64,000 nt of DNA, taken from assembly GCF_024585265.1 (NCBI RefSeq), contig NZ_CP036533.1, forward strand, positions 4,411,001 to 4,475,000. The letters run 5' to 3'. This stretch comes from Bradyrhizobium sp. WBAH42. GTDB lineage: Bacteria > Pseudomonadota > Alphaproteobacteria > Rhizobiales > Xanthobacteraceae. How positions within the stretch are numbered: the first letter of the stretch is position 1; each line of letters begins with the position of its first letter. Shown piece by piece: positions 26,785 through 36,045 of this stretch. The translations under genes and the position numbers were made by a program. The notes beneath the pieces were generated by a model, which saw only the letters and a list, made by a program, of their open reading frames with translations, was not told where the DNA came from and did no database searches.

Positions 26785-26814
26785 TTGACGCCGGGGCCCG
26801 TGGTGGCCCATATG
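26785..26814 (+). promoter_or_regulatory. Candidate cysS promoter
   Basis: TTGACG at 26785-26790 is followed 18 bases later by CATATG (26809-26814). The -35 is good, the -10 is weak. It lies about 135 bp upstream of the cysS ATG. The rest of the 26659-26948 gap shows no gene or RNA structure I can name. Confidence 0.3.
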
Positions 26815-26948
26815 TGGCCGCATGAACGGTCTCCTCGCCATTTGCGCCATTTGCCGCGAGATTACGAGCTAGCGATTCGCTGGCTGGAGCCGTCTTTTCT
26901 CAAACACATTGAGAGCGTTGGACGCCCGGCCGAGAGGGATGGGTTGTC

Positions 26949-28580
26949 ATGGAATTGCGTCTTTACGATACGCTGAGCCGGGAAAAGCGCACCTTCGTGC
27001 CGCTCGATCCGAACAACGTCCGCATGTATGTCTGCGGACCGACGGTCTACGACTTCGCCCACATCGGCAATGCCCGGCCGGTGATCGTGTTCGACGTGCT
27101 GTTTCGCCTGCTGCGCCACCTCTATGGCGAGGCGCATGTCAAATATGTCCGCAACATCACCGACGTCGACGACAAGATCAACGACCGCGCCGCGCGCGAT
27201 TTTCCCGGCCTGCCGCTGAACGAGGCGATCCGCAAGGTCACCGAGCATACCGGCAAGCAGTTTCACGCCGACGTCGACGCGCTCGGCGCGCTGCGGCCGA
27301 GCGTCGAGCCGCGCGCGACCGAGCATATCGGCGAGATGCGCGAGATCATCGAGCGGCTGGTCGCCGGAGGCTTTGCCTATGTCGCCGAGGACCACGTGCT
27401 GTTCTCGCCGCAGGCGATGAATGCGGCCAATTCCGCGCTGCCACGCTATGGCGCGTTGTCGAAGCGCTCGCTCGACGAGATGATCGCGGGCGCGCGGGTC
27501 GATGTTGCGCCCTACAAGCGGGATGCGACCGACTTCGTGCTGTGGAAGCCGTCCAAGCCGGGCGAGCCGTCCTGGCCGTCGCCATCCGGCATCAAGGCGG
27601 AGGGGCGTCCGGGCTGGCACATCGAGTGCTCGGCGATGGCCTGGAAGCATCTCGGCGAACACTTCGACATCCACGGCGGCGGCATCGATCTGGTGTTTCC
27701 ACACCACGAGAACGAGGTCGCGCAGACCTGCTGCGCGTTCCACCGCGAGCGCATGGCGAACTATTGGATGCACAACGGCTTCCTGCAGGTCGAGAGTGAG
27801 AAGATGTCGAAGAGCCTCGGCAATTTCATCACGATTCACGAGCTGCTCAGAGATTGGCCGGGTGAGGTGCTGCGCTTTCAGATGCTGATGTCCAACTATC
27901 GTCAGCCCATTGATTGGATGGCAGCAAAGAGCAGAGAGATTGAGGATGAATTGGCTGCCTGGGCGTCCATCCTTGTCGGAACCGACGCGGAGCAGGATGG
28001 ATATTCTCGTGCCGCGCGAAAGGAGCCACCGCGCCCCTCTCAGGAGATTGTTGAAGCGTTGCTCGACGATCTAAACACTGCGGAAGCTATTGCGGCTCTG
28101 CGTTCTAGCTATCGATCTGCTCGCGCTGGTGGCAGCTTAGAGAAAAAGCAGTTCTTAATGAATTGCGAATTCTTGGGGTTACTTCGTCACAATAAGCTGT
28201 GGGCGCATCTGCCCGGAGTCTTCACTCGAAACACGGGGCACGTTCCGGTCCCACACGAAGCAGCGCGGAAACTTCGTATATCGATCGCAAACAACCTTCC
28301 AGAGCTGAGGCAGGAAGCTTTAGCAGATCTCTCGGCAGTTGGTCTGGGAGCCGAAGAAGCTTCCGACGGAAACGTGACGATAGTTACGAAAACTGAAGAA
28401 GCTAAGGAAAGAGGGAAGTTTATCGAGGAACAAATTGCTGAGCGCAACCTTGCGCGCGCGCGTAAGGATTTTGCCGAGTCTGACCGCATACGGAATGAAC
28501 TTGCCACTATGGGCATTATTCTTAAGGACGGCAAGGACGCTGAGGGCAACCCGACGACGACTTGGGAGATCGCGCGATGA
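26949..28580 (+). CDS. cysS: Cysteinyl-tRNA synthetase with an atypical C-terminal half
   Basis: Charges tRNA-Cys with cysteine. The catalytic core is standard: Cys29 ([10 protein letters not shown]), the HIGN motif at 38-41, zinc ligands Cys227 (WHIECSAM) and the HHENE region at 252-256, and KMSKS at 285-289. From about residue 300 (nt 27846) on, codon use changes sharply to AT-rich third positions with codons rare in the neighbours, until near 28570. The protein is 543 residues, longer than the usual ~460-480. Extra sequence lies between [11 protein letters not shown] and the conserved [23 protein letters not shown] C-terminal block. The DALR/anticodon-binding region is thus diverged. The last residues (TTTWEIAR) look native. 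Overlaps the next small gene by ATGA. Confidence 0.93.
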   Translation: MELRLYDTLSREKRTFVPLDPNNVRMYVCGPTVYDFAHIGNARPVIVFDVLFRLLRHLYGEAHVKYVRNITDVDDKINDRAARDFPGLPLNEAIRKVTEHTGKQFHADVDALGALRPSVEPRATEHIGEMREIIERLVAGGFAYVAEDHVLFSPQAMNAANSALPRYGALSKRSLDEMIAGARVDVAPYKRDATDFVLWKPSKPGEPSWPSPSGIKAEGRPGWHIECSAMAWKHLGEHFDIHGGGIDLVFPHHENEVAQTCCAFHRERMANYWMHNGFLQVESEKMSKSLGNFITIHELLRDWPGEVLRFQMLMSNYRQPIDWMAAKSREIEDELAAWASILVGTDAEQDGYSRAARKEPPRPSQEIVEALLDDLNTAEAIAALRSSYRSARAGGSLEKKQFLMNCEFLGLLRHNKLWAHLPGVFTRNTGHVPVPHEAARKLRISIANNLPELRQEALADLSAVGLGAEEASDGNVTIVTKTEEAKERGKFIEEQIAERNLARARKDFAESDRIRNELATMGIILKDGKDAEGNPTTTWEIAR

Positions 28581-28690
28581 AGCGGCCCGACACGCCGTTT
28601 CCGCGGCACTGGCTCTATTACATCGCGCTGAAGATCGCGCTGCTCGCCGGCGCGGTGGCGATCGCGCTCAAGCTCTATGGGATGTGGTGA
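28577..28690 (+). CDS. 37-residue membrane microprotein coupled to cysS
   Basis: A 37-residue protein, [19 protein letters not shown] followed by a hydrophobic stretch ending KLYGMW. One membrane helix covers about residues 13-35 after a basic, Pro-rich start. Its ATG overlaps the cysS stop (ATGA), and its stop is 5 bp before the GNAT gene start. Third-position G/C is high again, unlike the end of cysS just before it. Unknown function; the coupling and codon use argue it is real rather than spurious. Confidence 0.6.
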   Translation: MKRPDTPFPRHWLYYIALKIALLAGAVAIALKLYGMW

Positions 28691-28695
28691 GGACG

Positions 28696-29187
28696 ATGGG
28701 ACAGACTTTGCCAAAGCCCGCATTGAGGCCTTTCCTCCCGGCGGATGTGCCGATCCTCGCCGCGATCTTCGCCGCCAGCATCGAGGAATTGACCGGCGAC
28801 GACTATAGCGAGGCGCAGCAGGAAGCCTGGATGGCGGCGGCCGAGGACGAGGAGTTCGGCAAGCGGCTCGCGTCCGACCTGACGCTGATCGCGACGCTGG
28901 AAGGCTCGCCCGTCGGCTTCGCCTCACTGCGCGGCAACGATCATATCCGCATGCTCTATGTGCATCCGGCCGTGGCCGGGCAGGGCATCGCGACCACGCT
29001 GGTCGACGCGCTGGAGAAGCTCGCCGGCGGCCGCGGCGCCAAGAGTCTCTCGGTCGATGCCAGCGATACCGCGGAGGGCTTCTTCGCCAAGCGCGGCTAC
29101 ACCGCCCAGCAGCGCAACAGCGTCACGATGAACGACGAATGGCTCGCCAACACCACCATGAAAAAGACGCTCGGAGCGGGGCAATGA
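28696..29187 (+). CDS. GNAT family N-acetyltransferase
   Basis: A 163-residue acetyltransferase of the GNAT fold. The acetyl-CoA binding motif is HIRMLYVHPAVAGQGIATTLVDALE (about residues 83-106; the Q/R-x-x-G-x-G/A pyrophosphate loop is AGQGIAT). The late SVDASDTAEGFFAKRGY is the typical C-terminal strand pair. The open frame extends upstream into cysS, but the ATG at 28696 fits the domain start. Acceptor unknown. Its stop overlaps the cimA start by ATGA, so it is coupled to citramalate synthesis. Confidence 0.87.
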   Translation: MGQTLPKPALRPFLPADVPILAAIFAASIEELTGDDYSEAQQEAWMAAAEDEEFGKRLASDLTLIATLEGSPVGFASLRGNDHIRMLYVHPAVAGQGIATTLVDALEKLAGGRGAKSLSVDASDTAEGFFAKRGYTAQQRNSVTMNDEWLANTTMKKTLGAGQ

Positions 29188-30782
29188 GCAAGGAGCGTCT
29201 CTATCTGTTCGACACCACGCTGCGCGATGGGGCGCAGACCAACGGCGTCGACTTCACGCTGGCCGACAAGCAGGTCATCGCGGCGATGCTCGACGATCTC
29301 GGCATCGATTATGTCGAGGGCGGCTATCCCGGCGCCAACCCGCTCGACAGCGAATTCTTCGCGACCAAGCCCAAGCTCAATCATGCGCGCTTCACCGCCT
29401 TCGGCATGACGCGCCGGGCAGGCCGCTCGGTCTCGAACGATCCGGGCGTCGCGGGCCTTTTGGAAGCGAAGGCGGACGCAATCTGCTTCGTGGCGAAGTC
29501 GTCGGCCTATCAGGTGCGCGTCGCGCTGGAGACCACGAAGGAAGAGAACCTCGCCTCGATCCGCGACAGCGTCGCGGCGGCGAAGGCGGCCGGCCGCGAG
29601 GTGATGCTCGATTGCGAGCATTTCTTCGACGGCTACAAGGAAGACGCCGCCTTCGCGCTTGCCTGCGCCAAGGCCGCCTATGAGGCCGGGGCACGCTGGG
29701 TGGTGCTGTGCGACACCAATGGCGGCACCATGCCCGATGAGGTCGAAGCCATCGTCAGAGACGTGACCAGGCACATCCCCGGCGATCACGTCGGCATCCA
29801 CGCCCATAACGACACCGAGCAGGCGGTGGCCAATTCGCTCGCGGCGGTGCGTGCCGGCGCGCGGCAGATCCAGGGCACGCTGAACGGCCTCGGCGAGCGC
29901 TGCGGCAACGCCAATCTCTGCTCGCTGATCCCGACGCTGAAGCTGAAAGCGGGGTTTGCCGAGGCTTTCGAGATCGGCGTCACCACGGAGAAGCTGGCGA
30001 CTCTCGTCAAGGTGTCGCGCACGCTCGACGACATGCTCAACCGCGTGCCGAACCGGCATGCGGCTTATGTCGGCGAGAGCGCCTTCGTCACCAAGACCGG
30101 CATCCATGCCTCCGCCGTGCTGAAGGATCCGCAGACCTACGAGCATGTCTTGCCGGAGCTGGTCGGCAACCACCGCAAGGTGCTGGTGTCCGACCAGGCC
30201 GGGCGCTCCAATGTCATCGCCGAGCTCGACCGCGCCGGTATCTCTTATGAAAAGAGCGATCCGAAGCTGACGCGTCTCGTCGAAGAACTGAAAGAGCGCG
30301 AGGCGGCCGGCTATGCCTACGAATCCGCCAACGCCTCGTTCGAGCTCCTGGCGCGCCGCACGCTCGGCAAGGTGCCGCATTATTTCGAGGTCGAGCAGTT
30401 CGACGTCAACGTCGAGCAGCGCTACAACGCGCTCGGCGAGCGCGTCACGGTGGCGCTCGCGGTGGTCAAGGTCGACGTCGCCGGCGAGCATCTGATCTCG
30501 GCCGCCGAAGGCAACGGTCCCGTCAACGCGCTCGACGTCGCGCTGCGCAAGGACCTCGGCAAGTACCAGAAATTCATCGAGGGCCTGACACTGATCGACT
30601 ATCGCGTGCGTATCCTCAATGGCGGCACCGGCGCGGTCACGCGCGTGCTGATCGAGAGCGAGGACGAGAACGGCGATCGCTGGACCACGGTCGGCGTGTC
30701 CCCGAACATCATCGATGCCTCGTTCCAGGCGTTGATGGATTCGGTGATCTACAAGCTGGTGAAGTCGGGGGCGCCGGCTTAG
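29184..30782 (+). CDS. cimA: Citramalate synthase
   Basis: Condenses pyruvate and acetyl-CoA to (R)-citramalate, a threonine-independent route to 2-oxobutanoate and isoleucine. It belongs to the homocitrate/isopropylmalate synthase family: FDTTLRDGAQTNGVDF (about residues 8-23, metal and substrate), LDCEHFFDGYKED, VLCDTNGGTMPDE and HIHAHNDTEQAVANSL-type HxH metal motif (GIHAHNDTEQA), then GLGERCGNANL. The longer C-terminal regulatory domain (about residues 360-532) is the LeuA/CimA allosteric fold. The length of 532 residues and the NGVDF/YVEGGYPGANP variants fit CimA better than LeuA. Coupled upstream by ATGA. Confidence 0.92.
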   Translation: MSKERLYLFDTTLRDGAQTNGVDFTLADKQVIAAMLDDLGIDYVEGGYPGANPLDSEFFATKPKLNHARFTAFGMTRRAGRSVSNDPGVAGLLEAKADAICFVAKSSAYQVRVALETTKEENLASIRDSVAAAKAAGREVMLDCEHFFDGYKEDAAFALACAKAAYEAGARWVVLCDTNGGTMPDEVEAIVRDVTRHIPGDHVGIHAHNDTEQAVANSLAAVRAGARQIQGTLNGLGERCGNANLCSLIPTLKLKAGFAEAFEIGVTTEKLATLVKVSRTLDDMLNRVPNRHAAYVGESAFVTKTGIHASAVLKDPQTYEHVLPELVGNHRKVLVSDQAGRSNVIAELDRAGISYEKSDPKLTRLVEELKEREAAGYAYESANASFELLARRTLGKVPHYFEVEQFDVNVEQRYNALGERVTVALAVVKVDVAGEHLISAAEGNGPVNALDVALRKDLGKYQKFIEGLTLIDYRVRILNGGTGAVTRVLIESEDENGDRWTTVGVSPNIIDASFQALMDSVIYKLVKSGAPA

Positions 30783-30802
30783 ACGGGCGCGACCACAAAC
30801 AC

Positions 30803-30921
30803 CGTCATTGCGAGGAGCGAAGCGACGAAGCAATCCAGACTGGCTCCGCGGAAAGATTCTGGATTGCTTCGCTTCCGCCGTCGCTCTTCGAGCTATGGCG
30901 GACAAGTCGCTCGCAATGACG
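30803..30921. repeat. Intergenic palindromic repeat (CGTCATTGCG type)
   Basis: The outer arms CGTCATTGCGAG (30803-30814) and CTCGCAATGAC (30910-30920) are inverted, with inner CAATCCAG / CTGGATTG arms. This GTCATTGCGAG...CTCGCAATGAC family is very common between genes in Bradyrhizobium chromosomes. It separates cimA from the VOC gene and may act as a terminator for cimA. Confidence 0.8.
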
Positions 30922-30943
30922 AGGAGCGAGGGGAGCGCGACCA

Positions 30944-31321
30944 ATGATCGATCACATCTCCGTCGGCGTCAGCGATCTCGATCGCGCCGCAAAATTCTAC
31001 GAGGCGACGCTCGCTGCCCTCGGCCTCACGCGCCTCGTCACGCGGCCGCGGACGGTCGGGTTCGGCAAGGCCTATCCGGAGTTCTGGATCAATCTGCGCG
31101 AGGGCATGCCGCCTGTCGCGCCGGAGAGCGGCGTGCATATCTGCCTGCGGGCGAAAACCACGGCGGAGGTCGATGCGTTTCACGCAGCGGCGCTGTCCGC
31201 TGGCGGTGCCTCCGACGGCGCGCCGGGCATCCGCCCGCACGATCGAGTGCGCTATTACGCCGCCTTCGTCACCGATCCCGATGGCAACCGGATCGAGGCG
31301 GTGACGTTCCCGGCAGAGTAG
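30944..31321 (+). CDS. VOC (glyoxalase-fold) family protein
   Basis: A 125-residue single-domain vicinal-oxygen-chelate protein. It begins MIDHISVGVSDLDRAAKFYE, the classic VOC strand with a metal His at residue 4, and ends with FVTDPDGNRIEAVTF, which carries the second metal-ligand Glu. Known relatives are glyoxalases, fosfomycin-resistance proteins and dioxygenases; this sequence does not decide among them. It ends 3 bp before the convergent LOG gene. Confidence 0.88.
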   Translation: MIDHISVGVSDLDRAAKFYEATLAALGLTRLVTRPRTVGFGKAYPEFWINLREGMPPVAPESGVHICLRAKTTAEVDAFHAAALSAGGASDGAPGIRPHDRVRYYAAFVTDPDGNRIEAVTFPAE

Positions 31322-31324
31322 GCG

Positions 31325-31930
31325 TTACAACTTACGCGCCACTTCCGGCGCGAGATCGCGCTGGCTGTCGGGAATCTGCGCAGCTGCAGAGCGCAGCCGC
31401 GGGATGATCTCCTCGACCTTGTCCGCCTTGAGGATGTCGACCGAAAGGCCGGCGCGGATGAACTCGGTCTGGCGCATGTGGTACACCAGCGAGAGCAGCG
31501 GCTCCCAGAAATTATCGATGTTGGCGAGCAGCACGGGCTTGGCGTGACGGCCGAGTTGCTGCCAGGTCAGCTGCTCCACCAGCTCCTCGAGCGTGCCGAG
31601 CCCGCCGGGCAGGGCCACGAAGGCGTCGGAGCGCTCGAACATCAGCCGCTTGCGCTCGTGCATGTCGGGCGTGACGACCATCTCCTGCACGCGCGTCAGG
31701 GCGTTCTCGCGCATCCGCAGGAAGTCGGGGATGATGCCGGTGACCATGCCGCCGTGATCGAGCACGGAGGTTGCGACCGCCCCCATCAGGCCGAGCGAGC
31801 CGCCGCCATAAACGAGGCGGATCTTGCTTTCCGCCAGCGCTCTGCCTAGCGCCTTCGCCGCTGCGATGAAGTTGGGATTTGTTCCAGGGCCGGAGCCGCA
31901 ATAGACACAGACGGTTTTGATCGTGCTCAT
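31325..31930 (-). CDS. LOG family (TIGR00730) cytokinin-type phosphoribohydrolase
   Basis: A 201-residue Rossmann-fold protein that releases free cytokinin bases from riboside 5'-monophosphates, or acts as a general nucleotide phosphoribohydrolase. Family marks are VCVYCGSGPGTNPNF at the N-terminus, LVYGGGSLGLMGAVATSVLDHGG and the signature ALPGGLGTLEELVEQLTW (PGGxGTxxE) near residues 95-112. The ATG at 31930 is preferred over an earlier one three codons upstream. In a plant-associated bacterium this may feed hormone production, but LOG proteins are widespread and often housekeeping. Confidence 0.9.
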   Translation of the reverse strand: MSTIKTVCVYCGSGPGTNPNFIAAAKALGRALAESKIRLVYGGGSLGLMGAVATSVLDHGGMVTGIIPDFLRMRENALTRVQEMVVTPDMHERKRLMFERSDAFVALPGGLGTLEELVEQLTWQQLGRHAKPVLLANIDNFWEPLLSLVYHMRQTEFIRAGLSVDILKADKVEEIIPRLRSAAAQIPDSQRDLAPEVARKL

Positions 31931-32131
31931 TGGTGCCATGATGCATTGCAGCGAAGTGGCGTCAAGCCCAAACGGTGATTCGGTACTTCCGGGAATCTAC
32001 CGGTAAATCGCGACAAACGATCCAGGATTCGCCATCTGGCGGGGTGCGCGGGCATCGGGAAGGCTCTATATGACGGGCGAAAATCGTTAATCGCCGTTGC
32101 GCCCGCATCCGGCGGGCTTGCAGGTTTCTTG

Positions 32132-34090
32132 ATGGACCAACCTCAATCGTTCGACGGCGCCGACGTTCCTGATCCTGCCGCGGCAGGACCGCAGGCCGGG
32201 GCCACGCTGATGGGTACGCTGGCGCATCTGTGGCCCTATATCTGGCCGGGCGACCGTTTCGACCTGAAGATGCGGGTGGTCTGGTCGCTGGTGCTGCTGC
32301 TCGCCGCCAAGCTGATCACGCTCGCGGTGCCGTTCAGCTTCAAATGGGCAACGGATGCGCTGACGGGCGCCAACACCGCGCCGGTCGCGGCCGACAATTG
32401 GCATCTCTGGGTGATCGCCTCGCCCTTGCTGCTGACCGCGAGCTACGGGGTGATGCGCATCCTGATGGCGGTGCTGACGCAATGGCGCGACGGCATCTTC
32501 GCCCGCGTCGCCATGCATGCGGTGCGCAAGCTCGCGACCCTCACCTTCATCCACATGCACGAGCTGTCGCTGCGCTTTCACCTCGAGCGCAAGACCGGCG
32601 GCCTGACGCGCGTGCTCGAGCGCGGCCGGGAGGGCATCGAGGTCATCGTGCGCATGGTGATCCTGCAGCTGATCCCGACCATCGTCGAGGTCTCGCTGCT
32701 GCTGGCGGTGCTGCTCTGGCAGTTCGACTGGCGTTACGTGGTCGCGACCCTGATCACGGTCACGCTCTACATGTACTACACCTATATCGCGACCGAGTGG
32801 CGGATCGGCATCCGCCGCAAGATGAACGATTCCGACACCGAGGCGAACACCAAGGCGATCGACTCGCTGCTCAACTACGAGACGGTGAAGTATTTCGGCG
32901 CCGAATCGCGCGAGGCGCAGCGCTACGACAAATCGGTCGAACGCTACGAGGAGGCGAGCGTCCGCACCTATACGTCTCTCGCCGTGCTCAATACCGGACA
33001 AGCCGTGATCTTCACGCTTGGCCTGACCGCAACCATGCTGATGTGCGCGATCGGCGTGCGCAACGGCACCAACACGGTCGGCGATTTCGTGCTGGTCAAT
33101 GCCATGATGATCCAGCTCTACCAGCCGCTGAACTTCATGGGCATGGTCTATCGCGAGATCAAGCAGGCGATCATCGACATCGAGAAGATGTTCGGCGTGC
33201 TGGGCCGCGAGGCCGAGATCAAGGATGCAGATGGCGCGAAGCCGCTGGTCATCTCCGCCGGCACGGTGCGCTTCGAGGACGTGCGCTTTGCCTATGAGCC
33301 GACGCGCCCGATCCTGAGGGGCATCAGCTTCGAGGTGCCGGCCGGCAAGACCGTTGCCATCGTCGGCCCCTCCGGCGCCGGCAAGTCGACCATCTCGCGG
33401 CTGCTGTTTCGCCTCTATGACATTTCCGGCGGCCGGATCCTGATCGACGGCCAGGACATCCGCGAGGTCACGCAGGCCAGCTTGCGCGCATCGATCGGCA
33501 TGGTGCCGCAGGATACCGTGCTGTTCAACGACACCATCCGCTACAACATCCGCTATGGCCGCTGGGACGCCGGCGATGCCGAAGTCGAGGAGGCCGCACG
33601 GCTGGCGCAGATCGACCACTTCATCCGCATGGCGCCGAAGGGCTACGAGACCCAGGTCGGCGAGCGCGGCCTGAAATTGTCGGGCGGCGAGAAGCAGCGC
33701 GTGGCGATCGCACGCACGGTGCTCAAGGCGCCGCCGATCCTGGTGCTGGACGAGGCGACCTCGGCGCTCGACACCCACACGGAGCACGAGATCCAGGGGG
33801 CGCTCGACCGCGTGGCCAAGAACCGCACCTCGCTGGTGATCGCGCATCGGCTTTCCACCATCGTCGGCGCCGACGAAATCATCGTGCTGGACCAGGGACG
33901 CATCGCCGAGCGCGGCACTCACGCGAGCCTGCTCGCGCAGGGCGGGCTCTATGCCAGCATGTGGAACAGGCAGCGCGAGGCCGAGGCGGCCCGCGAGAAA
34001 CTGGCCAAGATGGCCGACACCAATGCCGCGCCCAACCGGGAGCCGCCGCCGGTCGACGACATCCTGACGACGCCCGCTGCGGCGGAGTGA
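32132..34090 (+). CDS. Atm1-type ABC exporter (fused permease and ATPase)
   Basis: Homodimeric half-transporter of the Atm1/HMT family, which exports glutathione-linked or metal-related compounds across the inner membrane. The six-helix membrane domain (about residues 40-340) has the Atm1 patch FHLERKTGGLTRVLERGREGI and LLNYETVKYFGAESRE. The ATPase has Walker A GPSGAGKST (about residues 414-422), signature LSGGEKQRVAIARTV, Walker B ILVLDEATSALD and the H-loop IAHRLST. The length is 652 residues. An in-frame TTG one codon upstream of the ATG is the alternative start. psd and pssA follow in the same direction. Confidence 0.94.
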   Translation: MDQPQSFDGADVPDPAAAGPQAGATLMGTLAHLWPYIWPGDRFDLKMRVVWSLVLLLAAKLITLAVPFSFKWATDALTGANTAPVAADNWHLWVIASPLLLTASYGVMRILMAVLTQWRDGIFARVAMHAVRKLATLTFIHMHELSLRFHLERKTGGLTRVLERGREGIEVIVRMVILQLIPTIVEVSLLLAVLLWQFDWRYVVATLITVTLYMYYTYIATEWRIGIRRKMNDSDTEANTKAIDSLLNYETVKYFGAESREAQRYDKSVERYEEASVRTYTSLAVLNTGQAVIFTLGLTATMLMCAIGVRNGTNTVGDFVLVNAMMIQLYQPLNFMGMVYREIKQAIIDIEKMFGVLGREAEIKDADGAKPLVISAGTVRFEDVRFAYEPTRPILRGISFEVPAGKTVAIVGPSGAGKSTISRLLFRLYDISGGRILIDGQDIREVTQASLRASIGMVPQDTVLFNDTIRYNIRYGRWDAGDAEVEEAARLAQIDHFIRMAPKGYETQVGERGLKLSGGEKQRVAIARTVLKAPPILVLDEATSALDTHTEHEIQGALDRVAKNRTSLVIAHRLSTIVGADEIIVLDQGRIAERGTHASLLAQGGLYASMWNRQREAEAAREKLAKMADTNAAPNREPPPVDDILTTPAAAE

Positions 34091-34168
34091 CCTTGTCTCC
34101 GGTCCCAAGTCTGGCCTAAACAAGCCCGCGCAACGACCCGTGCCATCAACCCCGAACGGCAGATAGCG

Positions 34169-34867
34169 ATGTCCATTCTCGATTCGATCCAGCGTCAGAT
34201 CCCGCCGATCCACAAGGAGGGCTATCCCTTCATCGGCGGCTTTGCGGTGGCGAGCCTGATCCTGTTCTGGCTGTGGTCGCCGCTGGGGTGGATCGGCACG
34301 GTCCTGACCGTGTGGTGCGCGCTGTTCTTCCGCGATCCCGTCCGTGTGACGCCGGTGCGCGAGGGTCTCGTGGTGTCGCCGGCCGACGGGCGCGTCTCGA
34401 TGATCACCATGGCACTGCCCCCGGCCGAGCTCGGGCTCGGCGACCGGCCGCTGCCGCGCGTCTCGATCTTCATGAGCGTGTTCAATTGCCATGTGAACCG
34501 GGCGCCGGTGGCGGGCAGGGTGGACCGCATCGCCTATCGGCCCGGCCTCTTCATCAACGCCGAGCTCGACAAGGCGAGCGAGGACAACGAGCGCAACTCG
34601 CTGGTGATCACGACGCCGACGTCGCGGATCGGCGTGGTCCAGATCGCCGGCCTCGTCGCCAAGCGCATCGTCTGCTTCGTCAGGGAGGGGCAGGCGATCG
34701 GCGCCGGCGAGCGCTTCGGCCTGATCCGCTTCGGCTCCCGCCTCGATGTCTACCTGCCCGTGGGCACCAAGGCGCTGGTCTCGGAAGGGCAGACCGCGAT
34801 CGCCGGAGAGACGATCCTGGCCGACCTTGCCGGCGACGACCCGGGCCGTGCGTTCCGCGCCAATTAA
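34169..34867 (+). CDS. psd: Phosphatidylserine decarboxylase proenzyme
   Basis: Makes phosphatidylethanolamine from phosphatidylserine at the inner membrane. The enzyme is cut by itself at a Gly-Ser pair to form a pyruvoyl group; here this is [12 protein letters not shown] (about residues 189-200), the FGS form typical of short alphaproteobacterial Psd. Other marks are [22 protein letters not shown] and [16 protein letters not shown]. The length of 232 residues fits this group. One membrane segment lies near residues 23-50. It is followed 86 bp later by pssA, so the two steps of phosphatidylethanolamine synthesis are together. Confidence 0.95.
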   Translation: MSILDSIQRQIPPIHKEGYPFIGGFAVASLILFWLWSPLGWIGTVLTVWCALFFRDPVRVTPVREGLVVSPADGRVSMITMALPPAELGLGDRPLPRVSIFMSVFNCHVNRAPVAGRVDRIAYRPGLFINAELDKASEDNERNSLVITTPTSRIGVVQIAGLVAKRIVCFVREGQAIGAGERFGLIRFGSRLDVYLPVGTKALVSEGQTAIAGETILADLAGDDPGRAFRAN

Positions 34868-34953
34868 CCAATAGTCGGTGCTTGCAGGCCTTCCGCCGCA
34901 ATGGCGGAGGGCGGCTTGGCTTGCTATATCTCGCCTCGAGATAAGGACGAGCC

Positions 34954-35832
34954 ATGACGCCTTACGACTCTAGGGATCCCGACGTCCGCCGCCGGCGGTT
35001 CCGCCCCATTCCGGTGCGGATGCTGGTGCCCAACGTCATCACGCTGCTGGCGATCTGCGCCGGCCTGACCTCGATCCGCCTGTCGATCGAAGGGCGGATG
35101 TCGCTCGCCGTCTACGCCATCGTGTTCGCGGCCGCGCTCGACGGCATCGACGGCCGCATCGCGCGCATGATCAAGGGGCAGTCCAAGTTCGGCGCCGAGC
35201 TCGACAGCCTCGCCGACTTCGTCAATTTCGGCGTGGCGCCCGGCCTGATGCTGTATTTCTGGCAGCTGCACGAGCTCGGCAATGCCGGCTGGATCGCCGC
35301 CATGGTGTTCGCGATCTCCGGCGGCCTGCGGCTCGCCCGCTTCAACGCCACCATGGACGATCCGAACAAGCCGGCCTTCGCCGCCAATTTCTTCACCGGC
35401 GTGCCGGCGCCCGCCGGCGCGATCACCGTGCTGCTGCCGATCTATGTCGCATTCCTCGATCTCGGCCGCACGCCTGCGGCGGTGACCGCGGCCTACACGC
35501 TTCTGATCGCGTTCCTGATGGTGTCGCGCCTGCCGGTGTTCTCCGGCAAGACCAAGCGCATGCGCGTGCCGCCGGAGCTGGTGCTGCCGGCCTTCGTCGC
35601 CGTAATCGTCTTCATCGCGCTCCTGATCGCCTATCCCTGGCACGTGCTGTCGATCGGCACGGTGCTGTACCTTCTCGCGCTGCCGCTCGGCTACAAATCC
35701 TATCGCGACCAGGCGCGCGCGGTGGAAGCCACCGCGCCGGCGGGAGGCGAGGTCCCGTCACCGCCGTCGGCACCGACGCTGGCGAATTTGTCGGAGCCGC
35801 CCCAGGACGACAGGCCCGGGCGGCTGCACTAA
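34954..35832 (+). CDS. pssA: CDP-diacylglycerol-serine O-phosphatidyltransferase
   Basis: Joins serine to CDP-diacylglycerol to give phosphatidylserine, the substrate of Psd. The CDP-alcohol phosphotransferase motif DG-x2-DGR-x-AR-x8-G-x3-D-x3-D is seen as LDGIDGRIARMIKGQSKFG followed by ELDSLADF (about residues 65-90). About eight membrane segments follow. The 292 residues end in a Pro-rich soluble tail. It follows psd and is closed by a stem-loop and palindromic repeat right after the stop. Confidence 0.95.
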   Translation: MTPYDSRDPDVRRRRFRPIPVRMLVPNVITLLAICAGLTSIRLSIEGRMSLAVYAIVFAAALDGIDGRIARMIKGQSKFGAELDSLADFVNFGVAPGLMLYFWQLHELGNAGWIAAMVFAISGGLRLARFNATMDDPNKPAFAANFFTGVPAPAGAITVLLPIYVAFLDLGRTPAAVTAAYTLLIAFLMVSRLPVFSGKTKRMRVPPELVLPAFVAVIVFIALLIAYPWHVLSIGTVLYLLALPLGYKSYRDQARAVEATAPAGGEVPSPPSAPTLANLSEPPQDDRPGRLH

Positions 35833-35918
35833 AGCGCGATGGGATTCCTCGCGCTTTAGGTTGTTGTTTGAGCATGATCTTTTCGGAAAACCGCTACACA
35901 CTTTTCCGGATCATGCTC
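35831..35918. repeat. Terminator-like hairpin and palindromic repeat after pssA
   Basis: Two inverted repeats in a row. First AAAGCGCGA (35831-35839) and TCGCGCTTT (35849-35857), overlapping the pssA stop codon and followed by a T-rich GTTGTTTG, which fits a terminator. Second GAGCATGATC (35870-35879) and GATCATGCTC (35909-35918) with inner CGGAAAA/TTTTCCG arms, a repeat type common in rhizobial intergenic regions. Confidence 0.8.
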
Positions 35919-36045
35919 TAACGGCCGCACGCGGATATCTGCCATGAGGCCTGCCTGAGTTGGGTCGAGGCCCGATCTCGGCTATATCGCCCCTTGTGCC
36001 GGCGGCATCGCGCAATCAACCGCCGCCAATCTGGGAGAGAACGCC

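Noticed and set aside
26659..26948. T-box or other leader before cysS
   Set aside because: No T-box specifier-like structure; such leaders are rare in alphaproteobacteria.
32087..34492. 801-codon minus-strand open frame over the ABC exporter and psd
   Set aside because: Spans two genes with clear motifs on the plus strand; the composition is that of a shadow.
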